DNA of 64,000 nt, from positions 9,718 through 73,717 of the forward strand of contig JANLRZ010000185.1 of assembly GCA_031362155.1 (NCBI GenBank), read 5' to 3'. The notes under the pieces are model-generated. The model had not been told where the DNA came from, ran no database searches, and worked only from the letters and a program-made list of their open reading frames with translations. Position 1 is the stretch's first letter, and each line of letters opens with the position of its first letter. The translations under genes and the position numbers were made by a program. Below, one piece after another: positions 8,498-17,285 of the stretch. This DNA is from JAENVU01 sp031362155 (GTDB lineage: Bacteria > Actinomycetota > Acidimicrobiia > IMCC26256 > JAENVU01).

Positions 8498-8523
8498 CCC
8501 GCTCGTGGCCCTGCGGGCCGGGC
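8498..8523. repeat. 26-bp direct repeat, copy 2
   Basis: Second identical copy, starting 105 bp after the first one at 8393, with the same internal hairpin. It ends 22 bp before the TATCCT promoter hexamer at 8545. Confidence 0.8.
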
Positions 8524-8544
8524 TCTTCCCGCTCCTGCCCGCTC

Positions 8545-8550
8545 TATCCT
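8545..8550 (+). promoter_or_regulatory. Putative -10 hexamer (TATCCT), leaderless start
   Basis: TATCCT ends 7 nt before the ATG at 8558, and no Shine-Dalgarno sequence is present. Confidence 0.5.
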
Positions 8551-8557
8551 CCGATTC

Positions 8558-8863
8558 ATGACGCGCATCGTGGTTTCGGGGGAGATTCGGATCGACGCGG
8601 AGGACTTCGACGCGGCGATGGCGCTCGTCGAGCCGTTCGTGGCGATGACCCAGGCAGAAGCGGGGTGTGTGGCGTACGACTTCTGGGTCGATCCGCGCGA
8701 TCACGGCCGGATCCGCGTGTTCGAGGAGTGGGAGTCCGAAGCGGACCAGCGCGCTCATGCCGAATCGTCGCACCTCGCCGAGTTCTACGCGGCCCTCGCA
8801 TCGGTCCGAGTGGTCTCGGTCGAGCTGATCCAATATGTCGTCAGCGCGCACGCGCCCTTGTGA
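8558..8863 (+). CDS. Antibiotic biosynthesis monooxygenase (ABM) family protein
   Basis: A 101-residue ferredoxin-like dimeric alpha/beta barrel protein. Family landmarks are the first strand (IVVSGEIRID), EAGCVAYDFWVDP and FEEWESEADQRAH followed by a conserved His/Phe segment (SSHLAEFYAAL). ABM proteins include cofactor-free monooxygenases of quinones and heme-degrading enzymes, but many have no known substrate. The gene is preceded by a leaderless-type promoter and followed after 10 bp by adenine deaminase, probably in one transcript. Confidence 0.85.
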   Translation: MTRIVVSGEIRIDAEDFDAAMALVEPFVAMTQAEAGCVAYDFWVDPRDHGRIRVFEEWESEADQRAHAESSHLAEFYAALASVRVVSVELIQYVVSAHAPL

Positions 8864-8873
8864 GCAGCCGGCC

Positions 8874-9881
8874 ATGATCGATCTGTCGACGTTGCCCAAA
8901 GCGGAACTGCATCTGCATCTCGAGGGGACGCTCGAGCCCGAGCTGATGTTCACCCTCGCGGATCGGAACGGGATCGTGCTGCCCTACGCCGATATCGACG
9001 CGACGCGCGCGGCGTATGTTTTCGACAACCTGCAGTCGTTTCTCGACGTGTACTACGCGGGATGCTCGGTACTTCAACAGCCCGCCGACTTCGCCGACCT
9101 CACGCAGGCGTACCTCGAACGCGCCAGTGCCGATGGCGTCCGCCACGCGGAGGTCTTCTTCGATCCCCAGACGCACACGGACCGGGGCGTGCCGTTCGAG
9201 GTGGTCGTGGAAGGGGTACGCGCCGCGCTCGACGCGGGTCGACGAGACCTCGGGGTCTCCTCGGGTCTGATTCTGTGTTTCCTCCGGCATCTCAGCGCCG
9301 ACGCGGCCATGGAGACTCTGGAGACGGCACTGACAAACGGCGTCGACATCGTGGCGGTCGGTCTCGATTCCTCCGAAGCCGGGCATCCGCCGTCGAAGTT
9401 CGCGGCCGTGTTCGATCGGGCCCGGGCCGCCGGACTCCGGACCGTGGCCCACGCGGGAGAGGAGGGACCGCCCAGCTACATCATCGAGGCCCTGGACCTG
9501 CTCCAGGCCGAACGGATCGACCACGGCGTCCGCAGCCTGGAGGATCCCGCCCTCGTCGACCGGTTGGTGGAGGACCGCGTGCCGTTGACCGTGTGTCCAC
9601 TCTCGAACGTGATGCTTCGGGTGGTGCCGAGCTTGGCCGATCACCCCGTGCGGCGAATGCTCGAACTCGGGCTCAATGTTTCGATCCACTCTGATGACCC
9701 CGCCTATTTCGGGGGATACCTCAGGGAGAACTTCGCCGCGACGGCTGCCGCGTTGGCCTTGACCGACGACCAGATCGTGGAACTCGCGCGCAACTCGTTT
9801 CGATCCTCGTTTCTCGACCAGGTCGAGCGCGACTCATTCCTGGCCGAGATCGACGCGATCGCCGCCCGCGGTCGGGACTGA
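8874..9881 (+). CDS. Adenine/adenosine deaminase family protein, probably adenine deaminase
   Basis: A 335-residue zinc-dependent amidohydrolase-fold deaminase for purine salvage. The metal and catalytic motifs are the HLHLEG start (residues 11-16), HAGEEG, DHGVR and SDDPAYFGGY. HLHLEG in place of HLHLDG, together with FFDPQTHT and SDDPAYFGGY, is characteristic of the adenine deaminase branch (adenine to hypoxanthine) and not of adenosine deaminase. The ATG at 8874 is chosen because it leaves the canonical N-terminus. It lies between the ABM gene and the DUF2236 gene, all on the plus strand with short gaps. Confidence 0.92.
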   Translation: MIDLSTLPKAELHLHLEGTLEPELMFTLADRNGIVLPYADIDATRAAYVFDNLQSFLDVYYAGCSVLQQPADFADLTQAYLERASADGVRHAEVFFDPQTHTDRGVPFEVVVEGVRAALDAGRRDLGVSSGLILCFLRHLSADAAMETLETALTNGVDIVAVGLDSSEAGHPPSKFAAVFDRARAAGLRTVAHAGEEGPPSYIIEALDLLQAERIDHGVRSLEDPALVDRLVEDRVPLTVCPLSNVMLRVVPSLADHPVRRMLELGLNVSIHSDDPAYFGGYLRENFAATAAALALTDDQIVELARNSFRSSFLDQVERDSFLAEIDAIAARGRD

Positions 9882-9907
9882 CCCGGGACTCTGCGAGACT
9901 CTCCGAG

Positions 9908-10831
9908 GTGCGTGTCCTGGGATCAGCTCTCCAACCGGTGACGACTGCGGTCAACTCGGCGACGGACACCCTGCTCGTGCCGGTGCGCACGATCGTCGGT
10001 CACGTCGCTCGCTCTGCGCTGGGAGGCACGCCGCCATCGGGAACCGAGTTGGAGTTCGCGACCACCGCCGACCCGGGACTGTTCGGTCCCGACTCGGTCA
10101 CCTGGCGAGTCCACGCGGATCGGTCGATGCTGATCGGTGGGCTCCGGGCACTGCTGCTCCAAGTCCTGCATCCGTTGGCCATGGCGGGCGTCGCCCAACA
10201 TTCGACCTACCGCCGGGACCCACTCGGCCGGTTGGCGCGCACGGGCCGCTTCGTCGCGGCGACCACCTACGGGACCACTCCCGAGGCCGAACGGGCGATT
10301 GCGATGGTGGCCAACGTGCACCAACGCGTCCGCGGCGTTGCGGCCGACGGGCGCCCCTATTCCGCGAGTGATCCGGCGTTGCTCTCATGGGTGCACAACG
10401 TCGAGGTGGATTCCTTCTTGGCTGCCTACCGGCGATACGGGCCCGGGATCAGCGACGCGGATGCGGACGAGTACGTGCGGGAGATGGCCGTATTGGGGCG
10501 ATCGCTGGGCGCGGATGACGTGCCCGAGACGGCAGCCGAACTCAGTGCGTGGATCGAGGCGGTCCCCGGCTTGGCGATGACCAAGGAGGCTCGCGAGACC
10601 GTGCGCTTCCTCACGTTCCCGTCACTGCCGGTCCGGATGTTGCCGGCCTACGCAGTGATCGTCGCGGCGGCCGCCGACTTGTTTCCGCTCTCGCGGCGGC
10701 TCACGCTGGGACTCTGGCCGGTGCCGCTCGCCGATCCGTTGGTGGTCAGACCGAGTGCGACGGCACTGTTGGCGCTGCTCGGCTGGGCGTTGGGTCCACC
10801 GCCCTTGCCGACCGGCCGTCGCGTCGGCTGA
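9908..10831 (+). CDS. Oxygenase MpaB-type (DUF2236) family protein
   Basis: A 307-residue member of the DUF2236 family, to which the fungal heme-containing MpaB and rubber oxygenase LcpK30 (latex-clearing protein) belong. Characteristic segments are ADRSMLIGGLRALLLQVLHPLAMAG near residue 75, HSTYRRDPLGRLARTGRF and VREMAVLGRSLG. The Arg/His-rich central segment and the helical fold fit a heme-binding enzyme, but the substrate is unknown. The start is a GTG with poor Shine-Dalgarno. The C-terminal 60 residues are hydrophobic. It ends 4 bp before the convergent GH15 gene. Confidence 0.85.
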   Translation: MRVLGSALQPVTTAVNSATDTLLVPVRTIVGHVARSALGGTPPSGTELEFATTADPGLFGPDSVTWRVHADRSMLIGGLRALLLQVLHPLAMAGVAQHSTYRRDPLGRLARTGRFVAATTYGTTPEAERAIAMVANVHQRVRGVAADGRPYSASDPALLSWVHNVEVDSFLAAYRRYGPGISDADADEYVREMAVLGRSLGADDVPETAAELSAWIEAVPGLAMTKEARETVRFLTFPSLPVRMLPAYAVIVAAAADLFPLSRRLTLGLWPVPLADPLVVRPSATALLALLGWALGPPPLPTGRRVG

Positions 10832-10834
10832 CGG

Positions 10835-12637
10835 TTACGCCCGGGAAGCGGTGGGGTGGCCGTCGACCGCTGAGAGGTGGGCGGCCGCGTTGACCAGGCT
10901 CACGTGGGTAAAGGCTTGGGGGAAGTTGCCGAGCTGCTGCTTGGCCACCGGGTCGTACTCCTCGGCGAGTAGGCCGACGTCGTTCTGCAATCCGATCAGC
11001 CGTTCGAAGAGTTGGTGCGCATCGTCGAGCCGACCGATGAGCGCGTAGTTCTGGGCGAGCCAGAACGAACACGGCAGGAAGACACCTTCGCCTTCGGGAA
11101 GCCCGTCGATTGCGCCGGTGGGGCTCGTCTCGTAGCGAGCCACGAACCCGTCGTGCATCAGTGACGCTTCGATCGCGGTGACCGTTCCCGCGACGCGGGG
11201 GTCGTCGGCGGGGAGAAAACCAACGAGCGGGAGGATGAGGACGGCCGCATCGAGTTGTTTCGATCCGTAGGCCTGGGTGAAGGCGTTGAGTTCGGGGTCG
11301 AAGCCCTCATTGCAGATCTCGGCGTGGATCTCGTCGCGGGCCGCAGCCCACACGTCGCGCGGGCCGTCGAGCCCGCACTCATCGATGTTCCGCACTGCCC
11401 GGTCGAAGGCCAGCCACGCCATTCCCTTGGAATGGGTGAAGTGCGCGCGAGGGCCCCGCACTTCCCAGATGCCTTCGTCGGGATGCCGCCAGCGATCTTG
11501 GAGTGAAGCGAGGAGCGCGACCTCGAGGTCCCAGGAGTCGTGGTGCACGCCGATCTCGGGCATCAATCGGCGGGTGTGGTAGAGCGTGCTGAGCACCTCG
11601 CCGTACACGTCGAGTTGGAACTGTCCGCTCGCGGCGTTCCCGACCCTGACGGGAACGCTGTTGCGATATCCGGCGAGCCAGTCCAGCGTGTACTCGCTCA
11701 GGCGGCGCTCCCCGGCCGGCCCGTACATGATCTGGAGGTCTTCGGGATCGCCGGCCACCGCGCGGACAAGCCAGTCCCGCCAGGCCAACGCCTCCTCGGT
11801 GTATCCGCCGGTGGTCAGCGCGACGAGCGTGAGTGTCGCGTCCCTGAGCCAGCAATAGCGGTAGTCCCAGTTGCGGACGCCTCCGATCCATTCCGGGAGC
11901 GAGGTGGTCGGAGCAGCCACGATTCCCCCCGTTGGAGCGTAGGTCAGAGCCTTGAGGGTGATGAGCGAACGTTTGACTTCGGGTTGCCACTCGCCGGTGT
12001 AGGTGCAGTTGTCGGACCACTGTCGCCACCAGCGCTCGGTGTCGCGCATCACCTGGTCCGGATCCATCGCCGCCGGAACCGGTTCGTGAGACGCGTAGTA
12101 GGCCAGCACGAACGGGACCGACTCGCCGGCGCAGAGCACGAAGTCGGCCACGCTCGCCGGGCCCGCGCCGTGGATGCGGACCGGCGAGCGCAACACCATC
12201 GCATCGGGGCCGGCGACGAAATGGAGGCCCTCGCGGTCGCGGTGCACCCAAGGGACGATGGAGCCGTAGTCGAACCGCACGACGAGTTCCATGTGGATCG
12301 GCACTCGGCCGCTCACACACTCGACGACGCGCACGATGTCAACGGTGTGGTCGCCGATCGGCATGCAGTCGGTGACGCGGATCACGCCGTCGTCGGTATG
12401 GAACGTGGTCTCGAGCACGAGTGTGTCGTCGAGGTACCGCCGCTCGATCCGTTGGAGACCACCGGCCGGAGCGATCTGCCAGTGGCCGTTGTCCGGGGTC
12501 CCGACCAGCGCACTGAACACCGCGCCCGAATCGAAACGGGGCGCGCACCACCAGTCGATGGAACCGTTCCGGCCGACCAGCGCCGCGGTATGGGTGTCGC
12601 CGATCAGCGCATAGTCCTCGATGCGGTTTGGCGCCAT
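10835..12637 (-). CDS. Glycoside hydrolase family 15 protein (glucoamylase/trehalase-like)
   Basis: A 600-residue cytoplasmic enzyme with the two-part GH15 layout: an N-terminal beta-sandwich starting IEDYALIGD and DWWCAPRFDS, then an (alpha/alpha)6 catalytic barrel with GVRNWDYRYCWLRDATLT, SWDLEVALLASLQDRW and the C-terminal general-acid/base region around PCSFWLAQNYALIGR. Actinobacterial proteins of this architecture hydrolyse trehalose or alpha-glucans. Trehalase activity is plausible but not certain. There is no signal peptide. The ATG follows a TAGCGT hexamer by 6 nt. Confidence 0.92.
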   Translation of the reverse strand: MAPNRIEDYALIGDTHTAALVGRNGSIDWWCAPRFDSGAVFSALVGTPDNGHWQIAPAGGLQRIERRYLDDTLVLETTFHTDDGVIRVTDCMPIGDHTVDIVRVVECVSGRVPIHMELVVRFDYGSIVPWVHRDREGLHFVAGPDAMVLRSPVRIHGAGPASVADFVLCAGESVPFVLAYYASHEPVPAAMDPDQVMRDTERWWRQWSDNCTYTGEWQPEVKRSLITLKALTYAPTGGIVAAPTTSLPEWIGGVRNWDYRYCWLRDATLTLVALTTGGYTEEALAWRDWLVRAVAGDPEDLQIMYGPAGERRLSEYTLDWLAGYRNSVPVRVGNAASGQFQLDVYGEVLSTLYHTRRLMPEIGVHHDSWDLEVALLASLQDRWRHPDEGIWEVRGPRAHFTHSKGMAWLAFDRAVRNIDECGLDGPRDVWAAARDEIHAEICNEGFDPELNAFTQAYGSKQLDAAVLILPLVGFLPADDPRVAGTVTAIEASLMHDGFVARYETSPTGAIDGLPEGEGVFLPCSFWLAQNYALIGRLDDAHQLFERLIGLQNDVGLLAEEYDPVAKQQLGNFPQAFTHVSLVNAAAHLSAVDGHPTASRA

Positions 12638-12643
12638 CAGCCC

Positions 12644-12649
12644 ACGCTA
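12644..12649 (-). promoter_or_regulatory. Putative -10 hexamer (TAGCGT) of the GH15 gene
   Basis: On the minus strand TAGCGT ends 6 nt before the ATG at 12637, with no Shine-Dalgarno sequence between. This fits a leaderless transcript. Confidence 0.5.
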
Positions 12650-12674
12650 CCGGCGCGGTCGGACCCGCGGATCG

Positions 12675-13574
12675 CTACCGCGCGGATGCGACCGTGATGT
12701 GCAGGCTGCGATGTTGGGACCCGAACGACGGCCCCGTGCCCCGACTTCGTACGGCGAGGCTCGGCCCGAGCAACGCGTGGTCGATAGGAATACGCAACAG
12801 GACGTTGGACTCGGGCCACGACGGTTGGATGCCGAACCCGTCGAGGGAGTTCGTCAGTCGGCCATGTTCCAAGACCCGACCGAACGCCGGCGACCACGGG
12901 GTCGTGTTGAAGTCGCCCATCACGATCCGCCGATCCGGACGGGCGCGGCTCCACCGGGCCGCGGCGTCGAGCGCTTGATCTCGGTGCCGGGTTCGCTGTG
13001 GCGTCGTCGGCGAATCGGTGCCGAACACCACCATCGCAATCGGAGCGGGCCCGGTGATGGTCAGTTCCACCGCCGATCGACCGAACTTCAGATCTCGGGG
13101 GTGGCGGATGCCGGTGATGGGCACGCGACTCAACACAACGGTCCGGACGAACTCGGGGCGGGCCACCACGTGGGCGCCCGTCTGGTCGACGCGGTACCCG
13201 GGCAGGGCGTGGGTCAGCGCAGGAACATCGGACTGCACCGGATCGAGGACGACGAAGACGTCGGGCCGGAGTCGGGCGAGATAGCGGCCGAGTGCAGCGA
13301 CATCGATCCGCCGAGTCTGGGCGTTCAGGTGTCCGACCGTCACGCTCGCGGAGCGCGGGTTCGACGGTCGGGCCGAGCGCGCCAGGGTGCGACCCACGAC
13401 CGTGCCGTTCACCAGGATCGCGACCGCAATCAGGACCAGGCTGACCCGCGCGTTGGTGAGCGCTGCAGCCAACGCGATGGCGAGGCTCGCAATCAGGAGT
13501 TGCACCGGGAAGTTGGTCAGCAGATCGAACGGCCAGGTCTTCCATTCCAGCTGCGCAACGAGCGTGACGACCAA
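12675..13574 (-). CDS. Endonuclease/exonuclease/phosphatase (EEP) family protein, membrane-anchored
   Basis: A 299-residue protein with two N-terminal hydrophobic segments (about residues 20-60) followed by an EEP domain. Landmarks are GHLNAQ (first catalytic strand), RLRPDVFVVLD, the GDFNTTPWSPAF metal/catalytic motif and a C-terminal IDHALL in place of the usual DH motif. Such proteins hydrolyse phosphodiesters of nucleic acids or lipids, and the membrane anchor suggests an extracytoplasmic site. The only start codon in the open frame is TTG at 13574, with no ribosome-binding site, so the N-terminus may be wrong or the first helix incomplete. Confidence 0.75.
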   Translation of the reverse strand: MVVTLVAQLEWKTWPFDLLTNFPVQLLIASLAIALAAALTNARVSLVLIAVAILVNGTVVGRTLARSARPSNPRSASVTVGHLNAQTRRIDVAALGRYLARLRPDVFVVLDPVQSDVPALTHALPGYRVDQTGAHVVARPEFVRTVVLSRVPITGIRHPRDLKFGRSAVELTITGPAPIAMVVFGTDSPTTPQRTRHRDQALDAAARWSRARPDRRIVMGDFNTTPWSPAFGRVLEHGRLTNSLDGFGIQPSWPESNVLLRIPIDHALLGPSLAVRSRGTGPSFGSQHRSLHITVASAR

Positions 13575-13667
13575 CGCGACGACTGCCGCGATGAAGACAG
13601 GAATACGGAGAAAGGTGCGCGGGCCGATGGCTCAAGGTACCCGCCGACGCGCCGCGCTTCTGCGTCC

Positions 13668-13673
13668 TACGAT
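13668..13673 (+). promoter_or_regulatory. Putative -10 hexamer (TACGAT), leaderless start
   Basis: TACGAT ends 6 nt before the ATG at 13680, and no Shine-Dalgarno sequence is visible. Confidence 0.5.
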
Positions 13674-13679
13674 TGGCCG

Positions 13680-14495
13680 ATGTCGATCACCATCGATCCC
13701 ATGACGGCCACCATCGGTGCGGAAATCGGCGGTGTCGATCTTGCCGGCGACCTCTCCGCCGAGACGATCGCCGAGATTCGCGCCGCCCTGCTCGACTGGA
13801 AAGTGATCTTCTTTCGAGACCAGCGGAGGCTCGATCGCGAACGCCATGTGGCCTTTGGGCGAGCATTCGGCGACCTCGAAGTCCATCCGCTCACACCGTC
13901 GGACCAGAAAGAACCCGAGATCTTTGTGCTCCCGGCCGGTGGAACGCACAAGGCGCCAGGCGTGTGGCACAGCGATGTGACCTGGCGGCCGGAGCCGTCG
14001 CTGGGATCCATCCTGCGAGCCGTGGAACTCCCGCCCATCGGGGGCGACACGCTGTGGGCCGATATGGCCGCGGCCTACGACTTGCTCGACGACGCCACGA
14101 AGGAGCAGATCGACGAGTTGGTCGCACTGCACGATTACGTCCGCGCCTTCGGCTACAACCAGCCGCCCGAGGTGCAGGACCGGATGCGGGCCAAGCACCC
14201 CACCGTCGAACACCCGGTGATCCGTACCCATCCCGAGACCGAGCGCAAGACGATCTACGTCAACGCCGGGTTCACCTGCGGCATCAAAGGGATGGACGCA
14301 GCTGAGGCCTACCCACTGCTCGATCGACTCCAGCGTCAGGCCAGTATCCCCGACGTTCAGGTCCGGTTCCGGTGGGAGCCCGGCAGCGTCGCCTTCTGGG
14401 ACAACCGCGCGACCCAGCACATCGTGAGCAACGACTTTCTCCCTGCCCGCCGGGTCATGGAACGCGTGACCGTCGTCGGCGACCGACCGTATTGA
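13680..14495 (+). CDS. TauD/TfdA family Fe(II)/2-oxoglutarate dioxygenase
   Basis: A 271-residue alpha-ketoglutarate-dependent oxygenase. The iron triad is His-x-Asp in VWHSDVTW (about residues 98-100) and the distal His in NRATQHIV (near residue 248), followed by the 2OG-binding Arg in RRVMERV. The N-terminus shows the family pattern IGAEIGGVDL and FFRDQ. Substrates in this family include taurine, alkylsulfates and aryloxyacetates; none can be chosen here. A longer upstream frame is spurious. A 53-bp hairpin element separates it from the downstream flavin monooxygenase. Confidence 0.92.
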   Translation: MSITIDPMTATIGAEIGGVDLAGDLSAETIAEIRAALLDWKVIFFRDQRRLDRERHVAFGRAFGDLEVHPLTPSDQKEPEIFVLPAGGTHKAPGVWHSDVTWRPEPSLGSILRAVELPPIGGDTLWADMAAAYDLLDDATKEQIDELVALHDYVRAFGYNQPPEVQDRMRAKHPTVEHPVIRTHPETERKTIYVNAGFTCGIKGMDAAEAYPLLDRLQRQASIPDVQVRFRWEPGSVAFWDNRATQHIVSNDFLPARRVMERVTVVGDRPY

Positions 14496-14507
14496 GCCCG
14501 CCTCGCC

Positions 14508-14560
14508 CGAACCAACGCGCGCTCCGCACCCCAGAGGGTGCGCAACCGGCGCGGGTTGGG
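14508..14560 (+). repeat. 53-bp dispersed hairpin element, copy 1
   Basis: This copy matches 47 of 53 bases of the element at 39320-39372. The outer arms are CCAACGCGCG and CGCGGGTTGG with one mismatch. An inner perfect 7-bp stem CGCACCC/GGGTGCG closes on a 4-base loop. It ends 12 nt before the flavin-monooxygenase start at 14573. Confidence 0.85.
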
Positions 14561-14572
14561 TGGGGGTTGCGC

Positions 14573-16000
14573 GTGGCGGTCATCGGTGCCGGGATGTCAG
14601 GGATCCTGGCGGCGATCAAACTGGCCGAGGCCGGCTACGACGACGTCGTGGTCTTCGAGAAGGCTGATCGCGTCGGCGGTACCTGGCGAGAAAATACCTA
14701 TCCGGGGATCGCCTGCGACGTGCCGTCGCACTTGTACTCGTATTCGTTCGCACCGAACCCGGAGTGGAGTCACACCTTCTCACCGGGGCATGAAATCTTC
14801 GCCTACTTCGAAGGAGTTGCGCGCGACTACGGCGTCATGGATCGAGTGCGCTTCGGGACCGAGGTGGGCCGCGCCGAGTTCGTCGATGGTCGGTGGCGGC
14901 TCGACACCGATCACGGGGCGCCGGAACTCTTCGATGCCGTGATTGGTGCCACGGGTGTGCTTCATCATCCGAAGCTGCCCGACCTTGCCGGCATCGACTC
15001 GTTCACCGGCGCCGCGTTTCACAGCGCCCGTTGGGACCACTCGGTCTCTCTCGACGACGCGCGCGTCGGTGTGATCGGCACCGGATCGACGGCGGTACAG
15101 ATCACCACCGCGCTGGCCCGACGCGCCGCGCACTTCACCCTGTTCCAGCGGACCGCGCAGTGGGTGCTGCCCCAAGCCAATCAGCCGTACTCTGAGGAAG
15201 AACGAGATGAGTTCCGCGCCCACCCGGAACGGCTTATCGACATTCACGACAATCTGGCGGTGGCGTTCGGCGGGTTCGCAAGTGCGGTGATCGACGCCGA
15301 CTCGGCGGGCATGGAGCTGATCGAGCGGATGTGCCTCTCGAACCTCGAGACGGTGCGTGATCCAGAGCTGCGCGAGCACCTCCGTCCTACCTATCGAGCG
15401 GCGTGCAAGCGGTTGGTGGTCGCGCCCGACTTCTACGAGGCCATGCAGGAGCCGACTGTCGAACTGGTGACTTCGGGCATCGAGGGGGTGGAGCCGAGCG
15501 GGGTCCGCACCGCCGACGGCGTGCTGTACGAGCTCGACGTGTTGGTGTTCGCTACCGGATTCCGTGCCGACGCGTTCGTTCGTCCGATGGAAGTCGTCGG
15601 CGTCGATGGGCAGACTCTGGAGTCCGCGTGGTCGCCCCGCCCCAACGCCTACCTCTCGATGACGGTTCCCGGGTTCCCGAACTTCTTCCTCATCAACGGG
15701 CCCAACGGTCCGGTGGGGAACTTCTCGCTCATCGAGGTGGCCGAGCTGCAGTTCGGCTACATCAAGTCACTCATCGACGGCCTCGCCCGGGGCGAGTACC
15801 GAACCGTCAGCCCCACAGTCGCGGCCATGGACGCGCACGAGGCCGCGCGGGTCGAGGCCGCGCAGCAGTCGATCTGGGTGACCGGCTGTCAGAGCTGGTA
15901 TCTGGACGACCGCGGTATTCCCGCGACGTGGCCGTGGACCTTCGACCATTTCCGTTCGGTCATGGCCGCGCCGGATCCGTCGGCGTTCGAGTATCACTGA
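14573..16000 (+). CDS. Flavin-containing monooxygenase, Baeyer-Villiger type
   Basis: A 475-residue FAD/NADPH monooxygenase that would oxidise ketones to esters or lactones. It has two Rossmann motifs, GAGMSG at the N-terminus and GTGSTAVQ near residue 170. Between them lies the Baeyer-Villiger fingerprint in the form FTGAAFHSARW (F-x-G-x-x-x-H-x-x-x-W). The loop VGGTWREN, TYPGIACD and the later ATGF motif are also present. The GTG at 14573 is chosen because a G-rich ribosome-binding site (GGTGGGGG) precedes it. It overlaps the convergent sterol-desaturase-like gene by 41 bp. Confidence 0.93.
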   Translation: MAVIGAGMSGILAAIKLAEAGYDDVVVFEKADRVGGTWRENTYPGIACDVPSHLYSYSFAPNPEWSHTFSPGHEIFAYFEGVARDYGVMDRVRFGTEVGRAEFVDGRWRLDTDHGAPELFDAVIGATGVLHHPKLPDLAGIDSFTGAAFHSARWDHSVSLDDARVGVIGTGSTAVQITTALARRAAHFTLFQRTAQWVLPQANQPYSEEERDEFRAHPERLIDIHDNLAVAFGGFASAVIDADSAGMELIERMCLSNLETVRDPELREHLRPTYRAACKRLVVAPDFYEAMQEPTVELVTSGIEGVEPSGVRTADGVLYELDVLVFATGFRADAFVRPMEVVGVDGQTLESAWSPRPNAYLSMTVPGFPNFFLINGPNGPVGNFSLIEVAELQFGYIKSLIDGLARGEYRTVSPTVAAMDAHEAARVEAAQQSIWVTGCQSWYLDDRGIPATWPWTFDHFRSVMAAPDPSAFEYH

Positions 16001-17117
16001 ACTCTCCGGTGAGGTCGATGACGTCGTCGATCGCGGTGGCGGCGACCGTCCGTTCCGCCCGTCGGGCGTAGGACCAGCCGGGCCCGCGCAGCACGTGACT
16101 CGCGCGGTCCTTCCAGTTCGTGGCCCGACCGACATCGCGGAGCATCTCGAAGTGTTCGTGCGCGGCGATTCGCGCCGGATTGAACGTGTTGAGGTTGGTG
16201 GTCAGGCCGTAGACGACCGTGTCGGCCTCGGGTTCGAACGTGCCGAAGAGTCGATCCCACACGATGAGAATGCTGCCGTGGTTGCGGTCGAGGTATTGCG
16301 GATTGCTGCCGTGATGCACGCGGTGATGTGACGCGGTGTTGAAGACCTGCTCGAACGGCCCCAGCTGAGGAATCGTCTCGGTGTGAATCCAGTACTGGTA
16401 GAGCAGGTTGATGGCACGTGCCTGCAGGATGAGCCGCGGTCGGATGCCGAGGCCGGCGAGGAGCCCGTAGGGGACGAAGGTGCCGAAGACGTCGGCGACG
16501 GGCTGACGCAGCGCCGTCGAGAGGTTGTACCGCTCGCTCGAGTGATGCACGACGTGGATCGCCCACATGTAGCGACTCGTGTGCATGAATCGGTGATTCC
16601 AGTAGTAGATGAAGTCCCAACCGAAGATCGCCGCGGCCAACGCGCCGGGACCCTCGCCGAGGTTGGGGCCGATACGCCGTTCCCACATCGCCTTCGAGTT
16701 GCCGTGCGCGGTCCAGCCCGACGTGATGGCGAAGCCACCGGTCGCGACGGCCGTCATGCTTCCGACGCGTGCGACGCGTGCGGCGGCGCGCCGCACTGAC
16801 CGGCGTCGGGGTGATGCGTCGGGGCCCGGGTCGCGGGCGAGACGGTCCGCGATCAGGGTCGTGACCACCGCGCCGGCCGCGGTGGCGACGAGCGCTTTGC
16901 GGTATCGGGCGGTGCGAGGTCCGAACGCGGCGATGATCGACGGTCCGACGGTGCCGGCGACCACGCTCAGCACCCCCATGGCGAGACTGGCGCGGGTATC
17001 GCGGGCTTCGTAGTCGCCGGCCGAAGGTCCCCGGCTCGCGGCGCGACGCTTGAGTACTTGGTGTTCGATCGCCATGGTGGCGAAGTAGCCGGGCGTCGCC
17101 GAGACGGTCAGGTCCAT
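15960..17117 (-). CDS. Sterol desaturase/fatty acid hydroxylase superfamily protein
   Basis: A 385-residue membrane di-iron oxygenase. The eight-histidine pattern is visible as HRFMH (about residues 174-178), HVVHHSS and, after a hydrophobic segment, HHRVHHG followed by NHGSILIVWDRLFGTF, a strong family signature. Several transmembrane helices lie in the N-terminal 150 residues. Likely reactions are hydroxylation or desaturation of a lipid, sterol or carotenoid. The ATG at 17117 has AGGGG upstream. Its 3' end overlaps the convergent Baeyer-Villiger gene. Confidence 0.92.
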   Translation of the reverse strand: MDLTVSATPGYFATMAIEHQVLKRRAASRGPSAGDYEARDTRASLAMGVLSVVAGTVGPSIIAAFGPRTARYRKALVATAAGAVVTTLIADRLARDPGPDASPRRRSVRRAAARVARVGSMTAVATGGFAITSGWTAHGNSKAMWERRIGPNLGEGPGALAAAIFGWDFIYYWNHRFMHTSRYMWAIHVVHHSSERYNLSTALRQPVADVFGTFVPYGLLAGLGIRPRLILQARAINLLYQYWIHTETIPQLGPFEQVFNTASHHRVHHGSNPQYLDRNHGSILIVWDRLFGTFEPEADTVVYGLTTNLNTFNPARIAAHEHFEMLRDVGRATNWKDRASHVLRGPGWSYARRAERTVAATAIDDVIDLTGEFSDTRTPTDPARP

Positions 17118-17285
17118 CAGGGGCCCCTTCTGAAGATGCGCGCCGAGCCTCGAATGCCGATTGCCGATGATCGCGTTCCCGGGCCGTGGTGCGCAATGCG
17201 AGTGGTTGCGACGAGGCTGGTGGCCGGGTGGCCGCTGCCGGGGTCGCCGGTGGCGGCGACGTCGCCGATGCGAGAGGCTGTGCGA

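Noticed and set aside
12675..13574. EEP protein as a truncated pseudogene because no ATG start exists
   Set aside because: The whole domain with GDFN is intact and two membrane helices follow the TTG, so an unusual start is more likely than decay.
12621..13679. Long N-terminal extension of the TauD gene at 13680
   Set aside because: It lies antisense to the EEP gene. The ATG at 13680 begins the canonical TauD fold and follows a promoter hexamer.
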